Shown here piece by piece: positions 15,457 through 23,335 of a DNA stretch of 27,207 bases (the first letter of the stretch is position 1; each line of letters opens with the position of its first letter). The notes under the pieces are model-generated. The model did no database searches. It worked only from the letters and a program-made list of their open reading frames with translations, and was not told the origin of the DNA. The stretch comes from UBA9732 sp045116915. Its GTDB lineage: Bacteria > Spirochaetota > Spirochaetia > Sphaerochaetales > Sphaerochaetaceae. The position numbers and the translations under genes were made by a program. The stretch lies in assembly GCA_045116915.1 (NCBI GenBank), contig JBGUMQ010000084.1:1-27207 (forward strand). The letters are read 5' to 3'.

Positions 15457-15886
15457 AGACGACTTCGAAGGTCTCGAGCACGACGGGCATGTCCTCGGAG
15501 AATTCCAGACCTGCCTCATCCAGCCACTGGGTGAACAGCTCGCGGTGTATTTCCCTCCAATAGTCAAGTGAAAGGTCTCCCTCTCCCTCGCATCGTGCAT
15601 GATGGGCATCGACATCCTTGAACGTGACCACGGAGACCGACGTATCCCTTATCACGCAGATTGCGTTGTCTGCCGAATCCAGGATTACGCTGTAGTCACC
15701 AGGCTTTGGGATTTCCTCGTTGTCGTACGCATAGAGGTCGTAGGCCGATGCCGTCGCCGTCTTGCTTCCGTCGAGCACCAGGGATGCCAGTTTGTCAGGA
15801 GCGCCGCCGAAGGCCCATGCCTCGTACTTGTTCGTCTCAGGCCTGTTCTTTGCGCAGAACATCAGCCACATCTCGTTTGCAGTCAT
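15446..15886 (-). CDS. ASCH-domain protein
   Basis: The 146-residue protein has the ASCH (YTH/PUA-like) beta-barrel fold. Visible marks are the N-terminal EMWLMFCAKN helix, the substrate-loop block LASLVLDGSKTATASAYDLY, PKPGDYSVILDS and the late DLSLDYWREIHRELF motif typical of the YqfB/ZmASCH-like branch. Relatives bind RNA or hydrolyse modified nucleosides, so a role with nucleotides or RNA is likely but unproven. No ribosome site precedes ATG 15886; instead a -10 lies 8 bp before it, so the mRNA is probably leaderless. An upstream ATG at 15916 would sit inside the promoter spacer and is rejected. Confidence 0.85.
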   Translation of the reverse strand: MTANEMWLMFCAKNRPETNKYEAWAFGGAPDKLASLVLDGSKTATASAYDLYAYDNEEIPKPGDYSVILDSADNAICVIRDTSVSVVTFKDVDAHHARCEGEGDLSLDYWREIHRELFTQWLDEAGLEFSEDMPVVLETFEVVFRP

Positions 15887-15894
15887 AACACGAC

Positions 15895-15923
15895 ATTCTA
15901 AAGGCACCCGGAGCATTTGTAAA
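15895..15923 (-). promoter_or_regulatory. Promoter of the ASCH gene, probably giving a leaderless mRNA
   Basis: On the minus strand TTTACA (15918-15923) and TAGAAT (15895-15900) have a 17-bp spacer. The predicted start, about 15888, is within 2-3 nt of the ATG at 15886. Confidence 0.6.
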
Positions 15924-15936
15924 TCGTAAAAAAAGT

Positions 15937-15965
15937 TTGCCTGAAGCCGAATTGTATTATATCAT
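15937..15965 (+). promoter_or_regulatory. Promoter of the iron-type transporter operon
   Basis: TTGCCT at 15937-15942 and TATCAT at 15960-15965 are 17 bp apart. The start near 15972 gives a leader of about 54 nt that can fold through TGTAC/GTACA ends around a GGGC-ATCC-GCCC stem before the AAGGAG site. No Fur-like box was recognised. The promoter lies back to back with that of the ASCH gene, their -35 elements 13 bp apart. Confidence 0.6.
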
Positions 15966-16025
15966 GAATGACTGTACTACTGTTCGTATGAGGGCATCCG
16001 CCCGTTGTACAAAAAGGAGAAAGAA

Positions 16026-17231
16026 ATGAAAAAACTAGTTGCAATCGCTCTTGTTTTCGCACTTGTCTGCGGATTCGTGTTCGCAAACGCCGCATCCGAG
16101 TCCAAGGCCGACACGCTCGAGTCCAGGATCGAGAAGGGCCAGAAGCTTTCTGACGCAGAGCTCCTCGAGCTTGCAAAGGCCGAGACCGGCGATTTCTATG
16201 CATATGGAAACTCTTCCAGAATCGCCAACGCCATGAAGAACTTCGTGGCCAAGTACGGTGCCGAGCTCGGACTGAACGAGTCGAACGCAGTCGGAACGAA
16301 GATGAACGATGCAGACATCTACACCAACATCGCACAGGAAGCCACAGGCGGTTCCGACAAGGTCGCTTCCGTCGTCATGATCCAGGACGGCGCACAGCTG
16401 GTCATGTACAGATCGGCAACCGACTACTTCCTCAACTACATCCCCGGTGCCCTCAAGGGTGTCATCTCCGAGGCCGACCAGGTTCCTCTCGTACACCAGT
16501 ACATCAACAAGCTGTTCATCTGGAACACACTCGGTGACAACGTTCCCGTCATCACCAACGTGTGGCAGCTGACAGAGCCCGCCCTCAAGGACAGGATCTT
16601 CTTCAAGAACCCCACCACAGAGCAGGTCAACAACAACTTCCTGATCATGTGCACGAGCGATGAATGGGCAGCCAAGATCGCCCAGGCATACAAGGACTAC
16701 TACGGAAAGGACATCGAGCTCGGTTCCTACAAGAACGCGGGTTACAAGTGGGTCGCAGAGTTCCTCGCCAACGTGAACTTCTCCGTCAGCTCCGATACGA
16801 AGATCTGCAACACCGTCGCTTCAGCCGACAGCGCAGGTTCGATGGGACTGTTCGTCCTCTCCAAGACCAGGGACCTCGATGAGTCGCTCAAGGCCAACCT
16901 CCAGGTCGGTGCATTCACGGCAGCTCAGATCAATCCGTTCTCAGGTTTCATGTATCCGCTGTATGTCCAGATGACGAAGGCCGCCAACAGACCCTACACG
17001 GCGATGCTCTTCATCAACTACCTGATGACAAGCGAAGGATTCGCACCGTGGGGCGGAGCCGGAACAAGCATCCTCGGAGCATACTCGACCAACCCGGCGA
17101 TCGGCGCTGCCGAAGGCGACCAGGGAATCGAGTTCTGGAAGGACTGCCTTGTCGCTGAGGATGCGGCATACCTCATCCAGAACAGCACCGCAGTCTCCGA
17201 CTTCATCAACGCGGAGATCGCAAAGAAGTGA
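16026..17231 (+). CDS. ABC transporter solute-binding protein, ferric-iron (FbpA/AfuA-like) class
   Basis: This 401-residue secreted protein should capture ligand outside the cytoplasmic membrane and deliver it to the permease encoded next. The leader MKKLVAIALVFALVCGFVFA is followed by NAASES, a signal-peptide end common in spirochaetes; C15 lacks a good lipobox, so cleavage by signal peptidase I is more likely than lipidation. An N-terminal charged segment of about 35 residues (LESRIEKGQKLSDAELLELA) precedes the mature fold, which begins FYAYGNSSRIANAMKNF. Tyrosine-rich stretches (MYRSATDYFLNY) could ligate metal. Iron is inferred from family and neighbours only; another ligand such as a polyamine is possible. 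SD AAGGAG lies 6 nt before ATG 16026. A strong terminator follows the gene. Confidence 0.82.
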   Translation: MKKLVAIALVFALVCGFVFANAASESKADTLESRIEKGQKLSDAELLELAKAETGDFYAYGNSSRIANAMKNFVAKYGAELGLNESNAVGTKMNDADIYTNIAQEATGGSDKVASVVMIQDGAQLVMYRSATDYFLNYIPGALKGVISEADQVPLVHQYINKLFIWNTLGDNVPVITNVWQLTEPALKDRIFFKNPTTEQVNNNFLIMCTSDEWAAKIAQAYKDYYGKDIELGSYKNAGYKWVAEFLANVNFSVSSDTKICNTVASADSAGSMGLFVLSKTRDLDESLKANLQVGAFTAAQINPFSGFMYPLYVQMTKAANRPYTAMLFINYLMTSEGFAPWGGAGTSILGAYSTNPAIGAAEGDQGIEFWKDCLVAEDAAYLIQNSTAVSDFINAEIAKK

Positions 17232-17256
17232 GTCATCCGACTTTCTGACACTCGCA

Positions 17257-17286
17257 GGGGCGGGCATGCTATCCCGCCCCGTTTTT
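17257..17286 (+). terminator. Intra-operon rho-independent terminator after the binding-protein gene
   Basis: GGGGCGGG (17257-17264) pairs with CCCGCCCC (17273-17280) around an 8-base loop, followed by G and five T (17282-17286). Placed between binding protein and permease, it should let most transcripts stop, giving excess binding protein, with some read-through to the other genes. Confidence 0.9.
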
Positions 17287-17325
17287 GTATGAGCACAATG
17301 AGTTCTTTCACGAAAAGGAGTTCAA

Positions 17326-19131
17326 ATGGCCGAAATTGCCTTACAAGCCAGACCTAAGCGCAAGATGATCTACGTCCTCAGGGATTTCATCACGAAACCC
17401 GAGAACATCATCCTGCTGCTGACCGTCGTGATACTCGGCTTCTTCACCGTCTACCCGGTGGTGCTTCTGGTGTCCAACACCCTGAAGGTGAACATCGCCG
17501 ACCTGATGTATCCCGAACTGTTCGGGAAGAAGGTCGGGGCGTTCACGACATTCCACTGGAAGAGGATGCTTTTCTCGGACATGAGCAGCATCTATTTCTG
17601 GGTACCCCTGAAGAATGCCGTGATCATGTCACTTCTCGCCAGCATCATAGCCATCGCATACGGCGGAGTCGTGGCCTTCCTGATCACAAGGACAGACCTG
17701 AAGTTCAAGAAATTCTTCTCGACGGTCTTCATCTTCCCGTACATAATGCCGTCCTGGACCATCGCCACGTTCTGGATCAACTTCTTCCAGAACCCCGACA
17801 TAGGAAGCTACCAGAGCGGCATGCTGTATTACCTGACGGGCATCAAGCTGCCTGAAAACATGGTATACGGACTTGTTCCGTGCGCCATAGTCCTGGGTCT
17901 CCACTATGCTCCGTTCGCATACATCCTGATCGGAGGAATCCTGAGGAACATGGACGCCAACCTGGAGGAGGCCGCCACGATACTCAAGGCCTCCAGGGCA
18001 AAGATCATCAGGAAGATCACCCTTCCGATCGTGCTTCCGGCCCTTCTGTCGACGTTCCTGCTGGTCTTCTCCAGCAGCATGAGCGCTTACGCTGTTCCCC
18101 AGTTCCTCGGCGGAACAGGCGGATTCAGCGTCCTGACCACGACCCTCAAGCAGTTCATTACCCGCGGATGGTACGGACAGGGCTACATCATGGCCATCTT
18201 CATGATCATCTTCGGTCTCGCCATCCTGTGGATCAACCAGAGGGTCACGGGCAGCAGGAAGAGCTTCACCACGGTCACCGGAAAGAGCGGCCAGATCTCC
18301 TACATCAAGCTCGGAGCCTGGAAGTGGATCGCCGCCGTCATCCTGATCATCCTGTGCAGCTTCTGCTCGTTCATGCCTCTGATCAGCTTCGCGCTCGAGT
18401 CATGCACGATGGTCCCCGGAGACTACAGCACGCTCACGCTCGCGTTCTGGATCAGTCCGGACACTCCGCTTCAGAACGGTCTGAGGGGTCTGTTCCATGA
18501 GACCCAGGTCTGGTCGGCGTTCCGCAACAGCATCGTCCTTTCGTTCAGCTGCTCGCTGATAGCCGGAACCCTCGGAATCCTGATCGGCTATGCCGTCTCC
18601 AAGAGGAGAGGATCCAGGCTGGCCAAACTGGCCGACAACCTGGCGTTCCTCCCGTACCTCATGCCGTCCATGGCCATGGGTGCAGCGTTCCTCGCGATCG
18701 GTGCCGCAATGGGTCTTAGCAAGACGATGACGCTTCTGATCCTGGTGGGTTCGATCAAGTACCTGCCGTTCGCTTCAAGAAGCGGAATCAACGCCATGCT
18801 CCAGCTTTCCAAGGAAATAGAGGAAGCCGCCCTGATAGTCGACGTCCCATGGTGGAAGCGCATGGTCAGGATCATCTTCCCCATCCAGAAATCGACGTTC
18901 ATTTCCGGATACCTGCTGCCGTTCACATCCTGCATGAGAGAGCTGAGTCTGTTCACTCTCCTCTCATCCGGATCCATCTACCTGATGACCACTCTTCTGG
19001 AGTACTGGCAGATCTGGTGCGACCAGAGCGCCAACGCACTGAACCTTCTCATCGTCGTGACGGTTCTTGCGATCAATCTGCTGGTCAACAAGCTGACGGG
19101 AGCAAGCATAGACAAGGGCGTAGGAGGTTAA
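17326..19131 (+). CDS. ABC transporter permease, two fused transmembrane domains (FbpB/AfuB-like)
   Basis: The 601-residue membrane protein forms the whole channel of the importer in one chain. Two homologous halves of about six helices each are seen; each has an EAA loop that docks on the ATPase, EEAATILKASRAKIIRK near residue 214 and EEAALIVDVPWWKRMVRI near 499, each followed by the usual PI and helix. The double-permease layout is characteristic of ferric-iron FbpB-type systems. ATG 17326 has AAAAGGAG 5 nt upstream. The stop is one base before the ATPase ATG. Substrate is not proven; iron(III) is inferred from family resemblance. Confidence 0.9.
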   Translation: MAEIALQARPKRKMIYVLRDFITKPENIILLLTVVILGFFTVYPVVLLVSNTLKVNIADLMYPELFGKKVGAFTTFHWKRMLFSDMSSIYFWVPLKNAVIMSLLASIIAIAYGGVVAFLITRTDLKFKKFFSTVFIFPYIMPSWTIATFWINFFQNPDIGSYQSGMLYYLTGIKLPENMVYGLVPCAIVLGLHYAPFAYILIGGILRNMDANLEEAATILKASRAKIIRKITLPIVLPALLSTFLLVFSSSMSAYAVPQFLGGTGGFSVLTTTLKQFITRGWYGQGYIMAIFMIIFGLAILWINQRVTGSRKSFTTVTGKSGQISYIKLGAWKWIAAVILIILCSFCSFMPLISFALESCTMVPGDYSTLTLAFWISPDTPLQNGLRGLFHETQVWSAFRNSIVLSFSCSLIAGTLGILIGYAVSKRRGSRLAKLADNLAFLPYLMPSMAMGAAFLAIGAAMGLSKTMTLLILVGSIKYLPFASRSGINAMLQLSKEIEEAALIVDVPWWKRMVRIIFPIQKSTFISGYLLPFTSCMRELSLFTLLSSGSIYLMTTLLEYWQIWCDQSANALNLLIVVTVLAINLLVNKLTGASIDKGVGG

Positions 19132-19132
19132 T

Positions 19133-20245
19133 ATGCCAGAAATCAGACTTGAACACGTTACAAAACGTTTTGAAAAATTCGTTGCCGTCGATGACCTGAA
19201 TCTCGTCATCAACGAGCATGACTTCATAACCCTTCTGGGACCTTCGGGATGCGGAAAGACCACGACACTCAGGATGATCGCCGGCCTCGAGACTCCGACA
19301 GAGGGAAAGATCACGATCGGGGACAAGGTCGTCTTCGATGCCGCCACGGGAGTCAACGTCTCTCCCGCCAAGAGGGACATCGGCTTCCTGTTCCAGAACT
19401 ATGCCCTGTGGCCGCACATGACCGTCTACCAGAACATAGCGTTCGGACTCGAGAACCTCAAATGGAAGAAGGAGGACATCAAGGTCCGTGTGGACGAGAT
19501 GCTCAAGATGCTCAAGATCGAGGAGTTCGTGAGCCGCTATCCGGCCGAGCTCTCCGGAGGCCAGCAGCAGCGTGTCGCCATCGCAAGGACACTGGCTCCC
19601 AAGCCGCAGGTCCTGTTCATGGACGAGCCGCTCTCCAACCTGGATGCGAAGCTGCGCAGCGAAATGAGGACGGAGCTCAAGAGACTCCATTCGGACTCCA
19701 ACTCCACGTTCGTCTACGTCACGCACGACCAGCTGGAAGCCATGACCCTGGCCACCAAGATCTGTCTGATGGAGAAGGGTATCCTCCAGCAGTACGATCC
19801 CCCGCTCACGGTCTATTCACAGCCGGCCAACAGGTTCGTCGCCGACTTCGTAGGAAACCCGACAATGAACTTCATCGATGCCTCCGTGAAGAAGGAAGGC
19901 GGTGAGACGATTGTCGAATTCCTCGGTGTGAAGGCGAAATACATTCCCAACAACAAGGCAGAGGACATCGATGCCTCGGAGGTTGTCCTTGGAATCAGAC
20001 CCGAGTTCTTCACCATCAGGGATGACGGAAAGATCAACGCCACGGCCTATTCCACACTTCCTTCCGGAATGGAGACAACGGTCAAGGTCAGACTCGCCGA
20101 CGAGCTCGTCTCGTCCGTCGTCTTCGGGGCCATCGACTACAAGGTCGACCAGGCCATCCGCTGCGACATCATCGGCAACCAGATCTGCATCTTCGACAAG
20201 GAGACCACGAACAGGGTCTCCATCGGAGCTCTGGAAGTCCTCTGA
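19133..20245 (+). CDS. ABC transporter ATP-binding protein with TOBE domain
   Basis: This 370-residue cytoplasmic ATPase powers the importer. Walker A GPSGCGKT is at 36-43, the Q-loop is LFQNYALWP, the signature LSGGQQQR begins at 140, Walker B with catalytic Glu is LFMDEPLSNLD (161-171), and H-loop THD follows. The C-terminal third (about 240-370) is a TOBE/OB regulatory domain, beginning after FVGNPTMNF. The N-terminal part resembles the UgpC/MsmK and PotA/FbpC group, so the ATPase itself does not fix the substrate; the fused permease beside it favours an iron-type importer. GGAGG at the end of the permease gene is its ribosome site. Its stop shares one base with the apbE start. Confidence 0.92.
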   Translation: MPEIRLEHVTKRFEKFVAVDDLNLVINEHDFITLLGPSGCGKTTTLRMIAGLETPTEGKITIGDKVVFDAATGVNVSPAKRDIGFLFQNYALWPHMTVYQNIAFGLENLKWKKEDIKVRVDEMLKMLKIEEFVSRYPAELSGGQQQRVAIARTLAPKPQVLFMDEPLSNLDAKLRSEMRTELKRLHSDSNSTFVYVTHDQLEAMTLATKICLMEKGILQQYDPPLTVYSQPANRFVADFVGNPTMNFIDASVKKEGGETIVEFLGVKAKYIPNNKAEDIDASEVVLGIRPEFFTIRDDGKINATAYSTLPSGMETTVKVRLADELVSSVVFGAIDYKVDQAIRCDIIGNQICIFDKETTNRVSIGALEVL

Positions 20246-21285
20246 TGAGAACAATCCTCAGGAGGACTGTCGTCACGGCAGTCCTCCTTTTTCTTATCCC
20301 GGTACTGACAGTCTCATGCACCAGGGCCCCGGCCAAGGCGGAGGTCCGGACGGAAGTCCTGTACGGGTTCTTCGACACCATCTGCCAGGTGGGCAGCTAC
20401 GCGGGGGATACGGCGCAGGAGTTCGATCGGAACGTCGCGGCCGTCAGGGAAGTCCTGGAACATTGGCACCGGTTGCTTGACATCTACCATGAGTACGACG
20501 GGATGAACAACCTCTGTACGGTCAACCGCCTTGTAGGCGGCGACCCCGTGGAGGTAGACCCTGACCTCATCGGATTCGTCCTGTATGCCAAGCGGATGAG
20601 CACCCTTACCGAAGGGGAGATGGACATCTCCCTCGGCGCCGTACTCAGGCTGTGGCATGATGCAAGGACATCCGATGTCCCGGCCATCCCGTCCGATGAT
20701 GATCTTGCGGAGGCGGCGCGGCACACGGGTTTCGTAAAAGTGGAGATCGATGAGGACCGTTGCACGCTCAGGCTGACCGATCCTGAATCAAGCCTGGACC
20801 CGGGGGCGTTGGGCAAAGGCTACGCCGCGGAGAAGGCGGCGCAGATGCTGGCCGAAGGAGGCGTCACCGGCTATGCCCTGAATCTGGGAGGCAACGTCAG
20901 ATGCATCGGGACAAAGGCCGACGGAAGTTCATGGACAACCGGAATCCGTGACCCTCAGAATCCCGACCGGATCGCCGTCACGCTCTCCATATCGGACTGC
21001 TCCTGCGTTACAAGCGGAAGCTATGAACGCTACTTCACGGTCGACGGCATCCGGTACTCCCATATCATAGACAAGGACACGCTCCGGCCCGCGACGGGTT
21101 TCTCTTCCGTCTCGGTGGTCTGCCGTGACAGCGCCCTTGCCGACGCGCTTTCCACCGCGCTTTTCTGCATGGACTACGACAGCGGATCTGAGCTTGTATC
21201 GTCGCTCGACGGCGTGGAGGCGCTCTGGATCTCCGACGACGGATCCGTGCGGTACACAAAGGGACTGGGCCCTGCTATACTGTGA
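20245..21285 (+). CDS. apbE: FAD:protein FMN transferase, lipoprotein (ApbE family)
   Basis: ApbE enzymes attach FMN covalently to a Thr or Ser of extracytosolic redox proteins. The 346-residue protein has a signal peptide with lipobox LTVSC (C25), so it is anchored on the outer face of the cytoplasmic membrane. The family motifs GALGKGYAAEK (from 187), LNLGGNVRCIG, SGSYERYF and HIIDKDTLRPATG are visible; HIIDKDT differs from the usual HIIDP-x-TG by an insertion also found in clostridial homologues. The gene starts on the last base of the ABC ATPase gene, so translation is coupled to the importer. No FMN-binding (PF04205) target protein is in the window. SD comes from the end of the ATPase gene and is weak. 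Confidence 0.93.
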   Translation: MRTILRRTVVTAVLLFLIPVLTVSCTRAPAKAEVRTEVLYGFFDTICQVGSYAGDTAQEFDRNVAAVREVLEHWHRLLDIYHEYDGMNNLCTVNRLVGGDPVEVDPDLIGFVLYAKRMSTLTEGEMDISLGAVLRLWHDARTSDVPAIPSDDDLAEAARHTGFVKVEIDEDRCTLRLTDPESSLDPGALGKGYAAEKAAQMLAEGGVTGYALNLGGNVRCIGTKADGSSWTTGIRDPQNPDRIAVTLSISDCSCVTSGSYERYFTVDGIRYSHIIDKDTLRPATGFSSVSVVCRDSALADALSTALFCMDYDSGSELVSSLDGVEALWISDDGSVRYTKGLGPAIL

Positions 21286-21287
21286 CC

Positions 21288-21650
21288 ATGAAAAGGAAGA
21301 CGATCATCAGGGACATCGCACTCATACTGGCCGTACTGGCCGTCGCAGTGGTTTTGATGGTCGTGACGGGAAACCGGGGAAAGACGGGTTCCCATGCTGT
21401 GGTGATGGTCCGGAATCAGGAGATCGCAAGATATCCGCTGTCTGTTGACGGAATCTATACCATCAACGGCGGGACCAACACGATAGAGATCAGGGACGGG
21501 AAGGTTCGCATGGCAGAGGCCGTATGCCCCAACCACCTTTGCGTGAAGCAGGGCTGGATCGGCTTCGGAGGACAGAGCATAGTATGCCTTCCGAACGAAC
21601 TGTCCGTCACCATAACCGGGACGGATGATTCCACCGATTTCATACAGTGA
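21288..21650 (+). CDS. NusG-II domain protein, membrane anchored
   Basis: The 120-residue protein has one N-terminal membrane helix (about 8-27) and an extracytosolic NusG-II domain (PF07009). Three conserved cysteines are visible, C80 and C85 in VCPNHLCVKQGWI and C100 in QSIVCLPN, a constellation typical of this family and suggestive of metal or cofactor binding. In other anaerobes the gene commonly sits next to ApbE and the Gx transporter; in Listeria an equivalent is thought to be EetA, but that mapping is from memory. ATG 21288 is chosen over GTG 21282; neither has a strong ribosome site. It lies 2 bp after apbE. Confidence 0.82.
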   Translation: MKRKTIIRDIALILAVLAVAVVLMVVTGNRGKTGSHAVVMVRNQEIARYPLSVDGIYTINGGTNTIEIRDGKVRMAEAVCPNHLCVKQGWIGFGGQSIVCLPNELSVTITGTDDSTDFIQ

Positions 21651-21658
21651 GGGATGGC

Positions 21659-22159
21659 ATGGATACAAGGAAGACGGTGCACATGGGAATGCTCGTGGCC
21701 CTGGCCATGATCCTTTCATTCATCGAAAGCCAGATACCGGCTTTTGTCGCCATCCCCGGAATAAAGGTCGGGCTTGCCAACCTCGCCGTCATCTTCGCGC
21801 TGTACAGGTTCGGCTTCAGGGAAGCCCTGGCGGTCTCCGTCATCAGGGTCGTCCTGGGCTCGCTTCTCTTCGGCTCCGTCCTGTCGCTCGTCTATTCACT
21901 TTCCGGCGCCCTGATATCGCTTGCCGGAATGGCGCTGTTGCTGAAACTCTCCTTTTTCGGGACAATGGGCATCAGTGTATGCGGCGCCCTGCTACATAAC
22001 CTTGGACAGATCGCCGTGGCATGGATTATACTTAGAACCCAGGCAGTGGCATATTATCTGCCTTTCCTTCTGATCAGCGCGGTCGCAGGCGGCATCGTAA
22101 CCGGACTTGCGGCGACGTTCCTGATCGGACACACAGATGGAGGATCCGCGAATGATTGA
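21659..22159 (+). CDS. Gx transporter family protein (heptaprenyl diphosphate synthase component I family)
   Basis: This 166-residue membrane protein has about five hydrophobic helices and the family pattern ESQIPAFVAIPGIKVGLANLAVIFAL near the N-terminus, with a GALLHNLGQIAVA motif later. It belongs to the family often labelled heptaprenyl diphosphate synthase component I, which sits in the same clan as ECF substrate-binding S components. Since EcfA, EcfT and EcfA' follow in the operon, it is likely the S component of that ECF transporter; substrate unknown, perhaps a quinone precursor, flavin or thiol compound. ATG 21659 has GAGGG upstream and lies 8 bp after the NusG-II stop. The end overlaps the next gene by 8 bases. 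Confidence 0.8.
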   Translation: MDTRKTVHMGMLVALAMILSFIESQIPAFVAIPGIKVGLANLAVIFALYRFGFREALAVSVIRVVLGSLLFGSVLSLVYSLSGALISLAGMALLLKLSFFGTMGISVCGALLHNLGQIAVAWIILRTQAVAYYLPFLLISAVAGGIVTGLAATFLIGHTDGGSAND

Positions 22160-22598
22160 CCAGAGCAGCAAACAGGACGGGGAAGAGAGAAGCAAGAAGT
22201 TCTCTCCGATATTCTTCGAAGTCGGCGGACTGATGGGGTACATCCAGCGTGGCATACACTGGTTCACTTCCCTTATCATGGTGGTGCTGACACTTGTGAT
22301 AGTTGCCGGAGTGCTGGTCTCGTTCGGAAGGATCCCCGGCATCTTCAGCGCCATAGCCTCGGGCCAGGAGGGTTCGCTCCTGCTCATGCTCGAGTTCGCC
22401 GCGGAGATAATAATCGCCATTGAGCTGATTTACGTCATAATCGCCCAGAACCTCGAATCCGTAGTCGAGATCCTGATGATCGCATTCACCCGCGAGCTTG
22501 TCATAAAGAGTTGGAACATGTGGGAGATCTTCCTCGGAGTCGCGGTCATCGCCGGTCTGTTCGCCGTCAGGAAGTTCCTTCTGGACAAGAAGAAATGA
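22152..22598 (+). CDS. Small membrane protein, PsiE-like
   Basis: The 148-residue protein has a charged N-terminus (about 24 residues) and four hydrophobic segments. The pattern FTRELVIKSWNMWEIFLGVAV followed by ALFAVRKFLL-type ending is like PsiE (phosphate-starvation-inducible, PF06146) proteins, whose function is unknown. The match is by eye and moderate. ATG 22152 is preferred over ATG 22137 because GGAGG at 22139-22143 lies 8 nt before it. It overlaps the upstream Gx gene by 8 nt and the downstream ecfA by 4 nt, so it is embedded in the operon and likely part of the same membrane system. Confidence 0.55.
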   Translation: MIDQSSKQDGEERSKKFSPIFFEVGGLMGYIQRGIHWFTSLIMVVLTLVIVAGVLVSFGRIPGIFSAIASGQEGSLLLMLEFAAEIIIAIELIYVIIAQNLESVVEILMIAFTRELVIKSWNMWEIFLGVAVIAGLFAVRKFLLDKKK

Positions 22599-23335
22599 TA
22601 AGCCTCCGGGGCGTCTGCCACCGCTATCCGGATGAACCGGACGGAGTCTGTGCGCTTTCCGCAGTTGATCTGGACATCGCCGACGGGGCCTTCCTGGCCG
22701 TCCTCGGCGCCACCGGATCGGGCAAATCCACACTTGCAGGAATCCTCGATGCACTCATCATCCCGACTTCCGGCACGGTATCCGTCGACGGTCTTGTCCT
22801 GGACAGCGCCGTCAGGCCCTCAAGGGAACTTCTGATGCGGATCCGCAGCACCGTGGGCATGGTGTTCCAGAACCCCGTGAACCGGATCATCGGCGACACC
22901 GTGGAGCAGGACGTGGCCTACGGACCCGCCAACCTGGGACTCGACCACGACAGCATCGTATCACGGACCGATGCCTCACTTCGTGCCATGGGCCTTCAGG
23001 ACGTTCGCCTGAAAAACCCCATGCACCTTTCCGGAGGGCAGATGCAGCGCCTGGCAATCGCCGGCGCGCTTGCCATGGGAAGCCGTTATCTGGTCCTTGA
23101 CGAGAGCCTTTCCATGCTCGATCCTCAGGGCAAGTCGGAGATACTTGGGACCCTCAGGCGCCTCAACCGTGAAGAGGGACTGGGGATCGTCATGATCGCT
23201 CACGATGTGCGCGACTGCGCAGGATGCGAGCGGTTCATCGTCCTTGACCATGGAAGACTTGTCATGGAGGGGAGTGCTGACGACATGGCAAGTAAGAAGG
23301 CTGAGCTCAGGGCTCTGGGGGTCAGGACATGCTGA
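22595..23335 (+). CDS. ecfA1: Energy-coupling factor transporter ATPase (EcfA)
   Basis: One of two ATPases that drive an ECF vitamin- or cofactor-type importer. In 246 residues: Walker A GATGSGKST (38-46), Q-loop VFQNPVNRIIG with the ECF-typical NP, signature LSGGQMQRLAIAG from 145, and Walker B YLVLDESLSMLD (165-176) with the catalytic Glu at 170. The usual DEP is DES here, as in some EcfA1 proteins. The ATG at 22595 overlaps the PsiE-like stop in an ATGA junction; upstream in-frame starts would lie inside that gene. It overlaps ecfT by 7 nt. Confidence 0.9.
   Translation: MISLRGVCHRYPDEPDGVCALSAVDLDIADGAFLAVLGATGSGKSTLAGILDALIIPTSGTVSVDGLVLDSAVRPSRELLMRIRSTVGMVFQNPVNRIIGDTVEQDVAYGPANLGLDHDSIVSRTDASLRAMGLQDVRLKNPMHLSGGQMQRLAIAGALAMGSRYLVLDESLSMLDPQGKSEILGTLRRLNREEGLGIVMIAHDVRDCAGCERFIVLDHGRLVMEGSADDMASKKAELRALGVRTC

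Noticed and set aside
16068..16073. Cys15 of the binding protein as a lipobox cysteine
   Set aside because: The preceding residues A-L-V do not fit a lipobox (-1 should be G, A or S); signal peptidase I cleavage after FA or NA is more likely.
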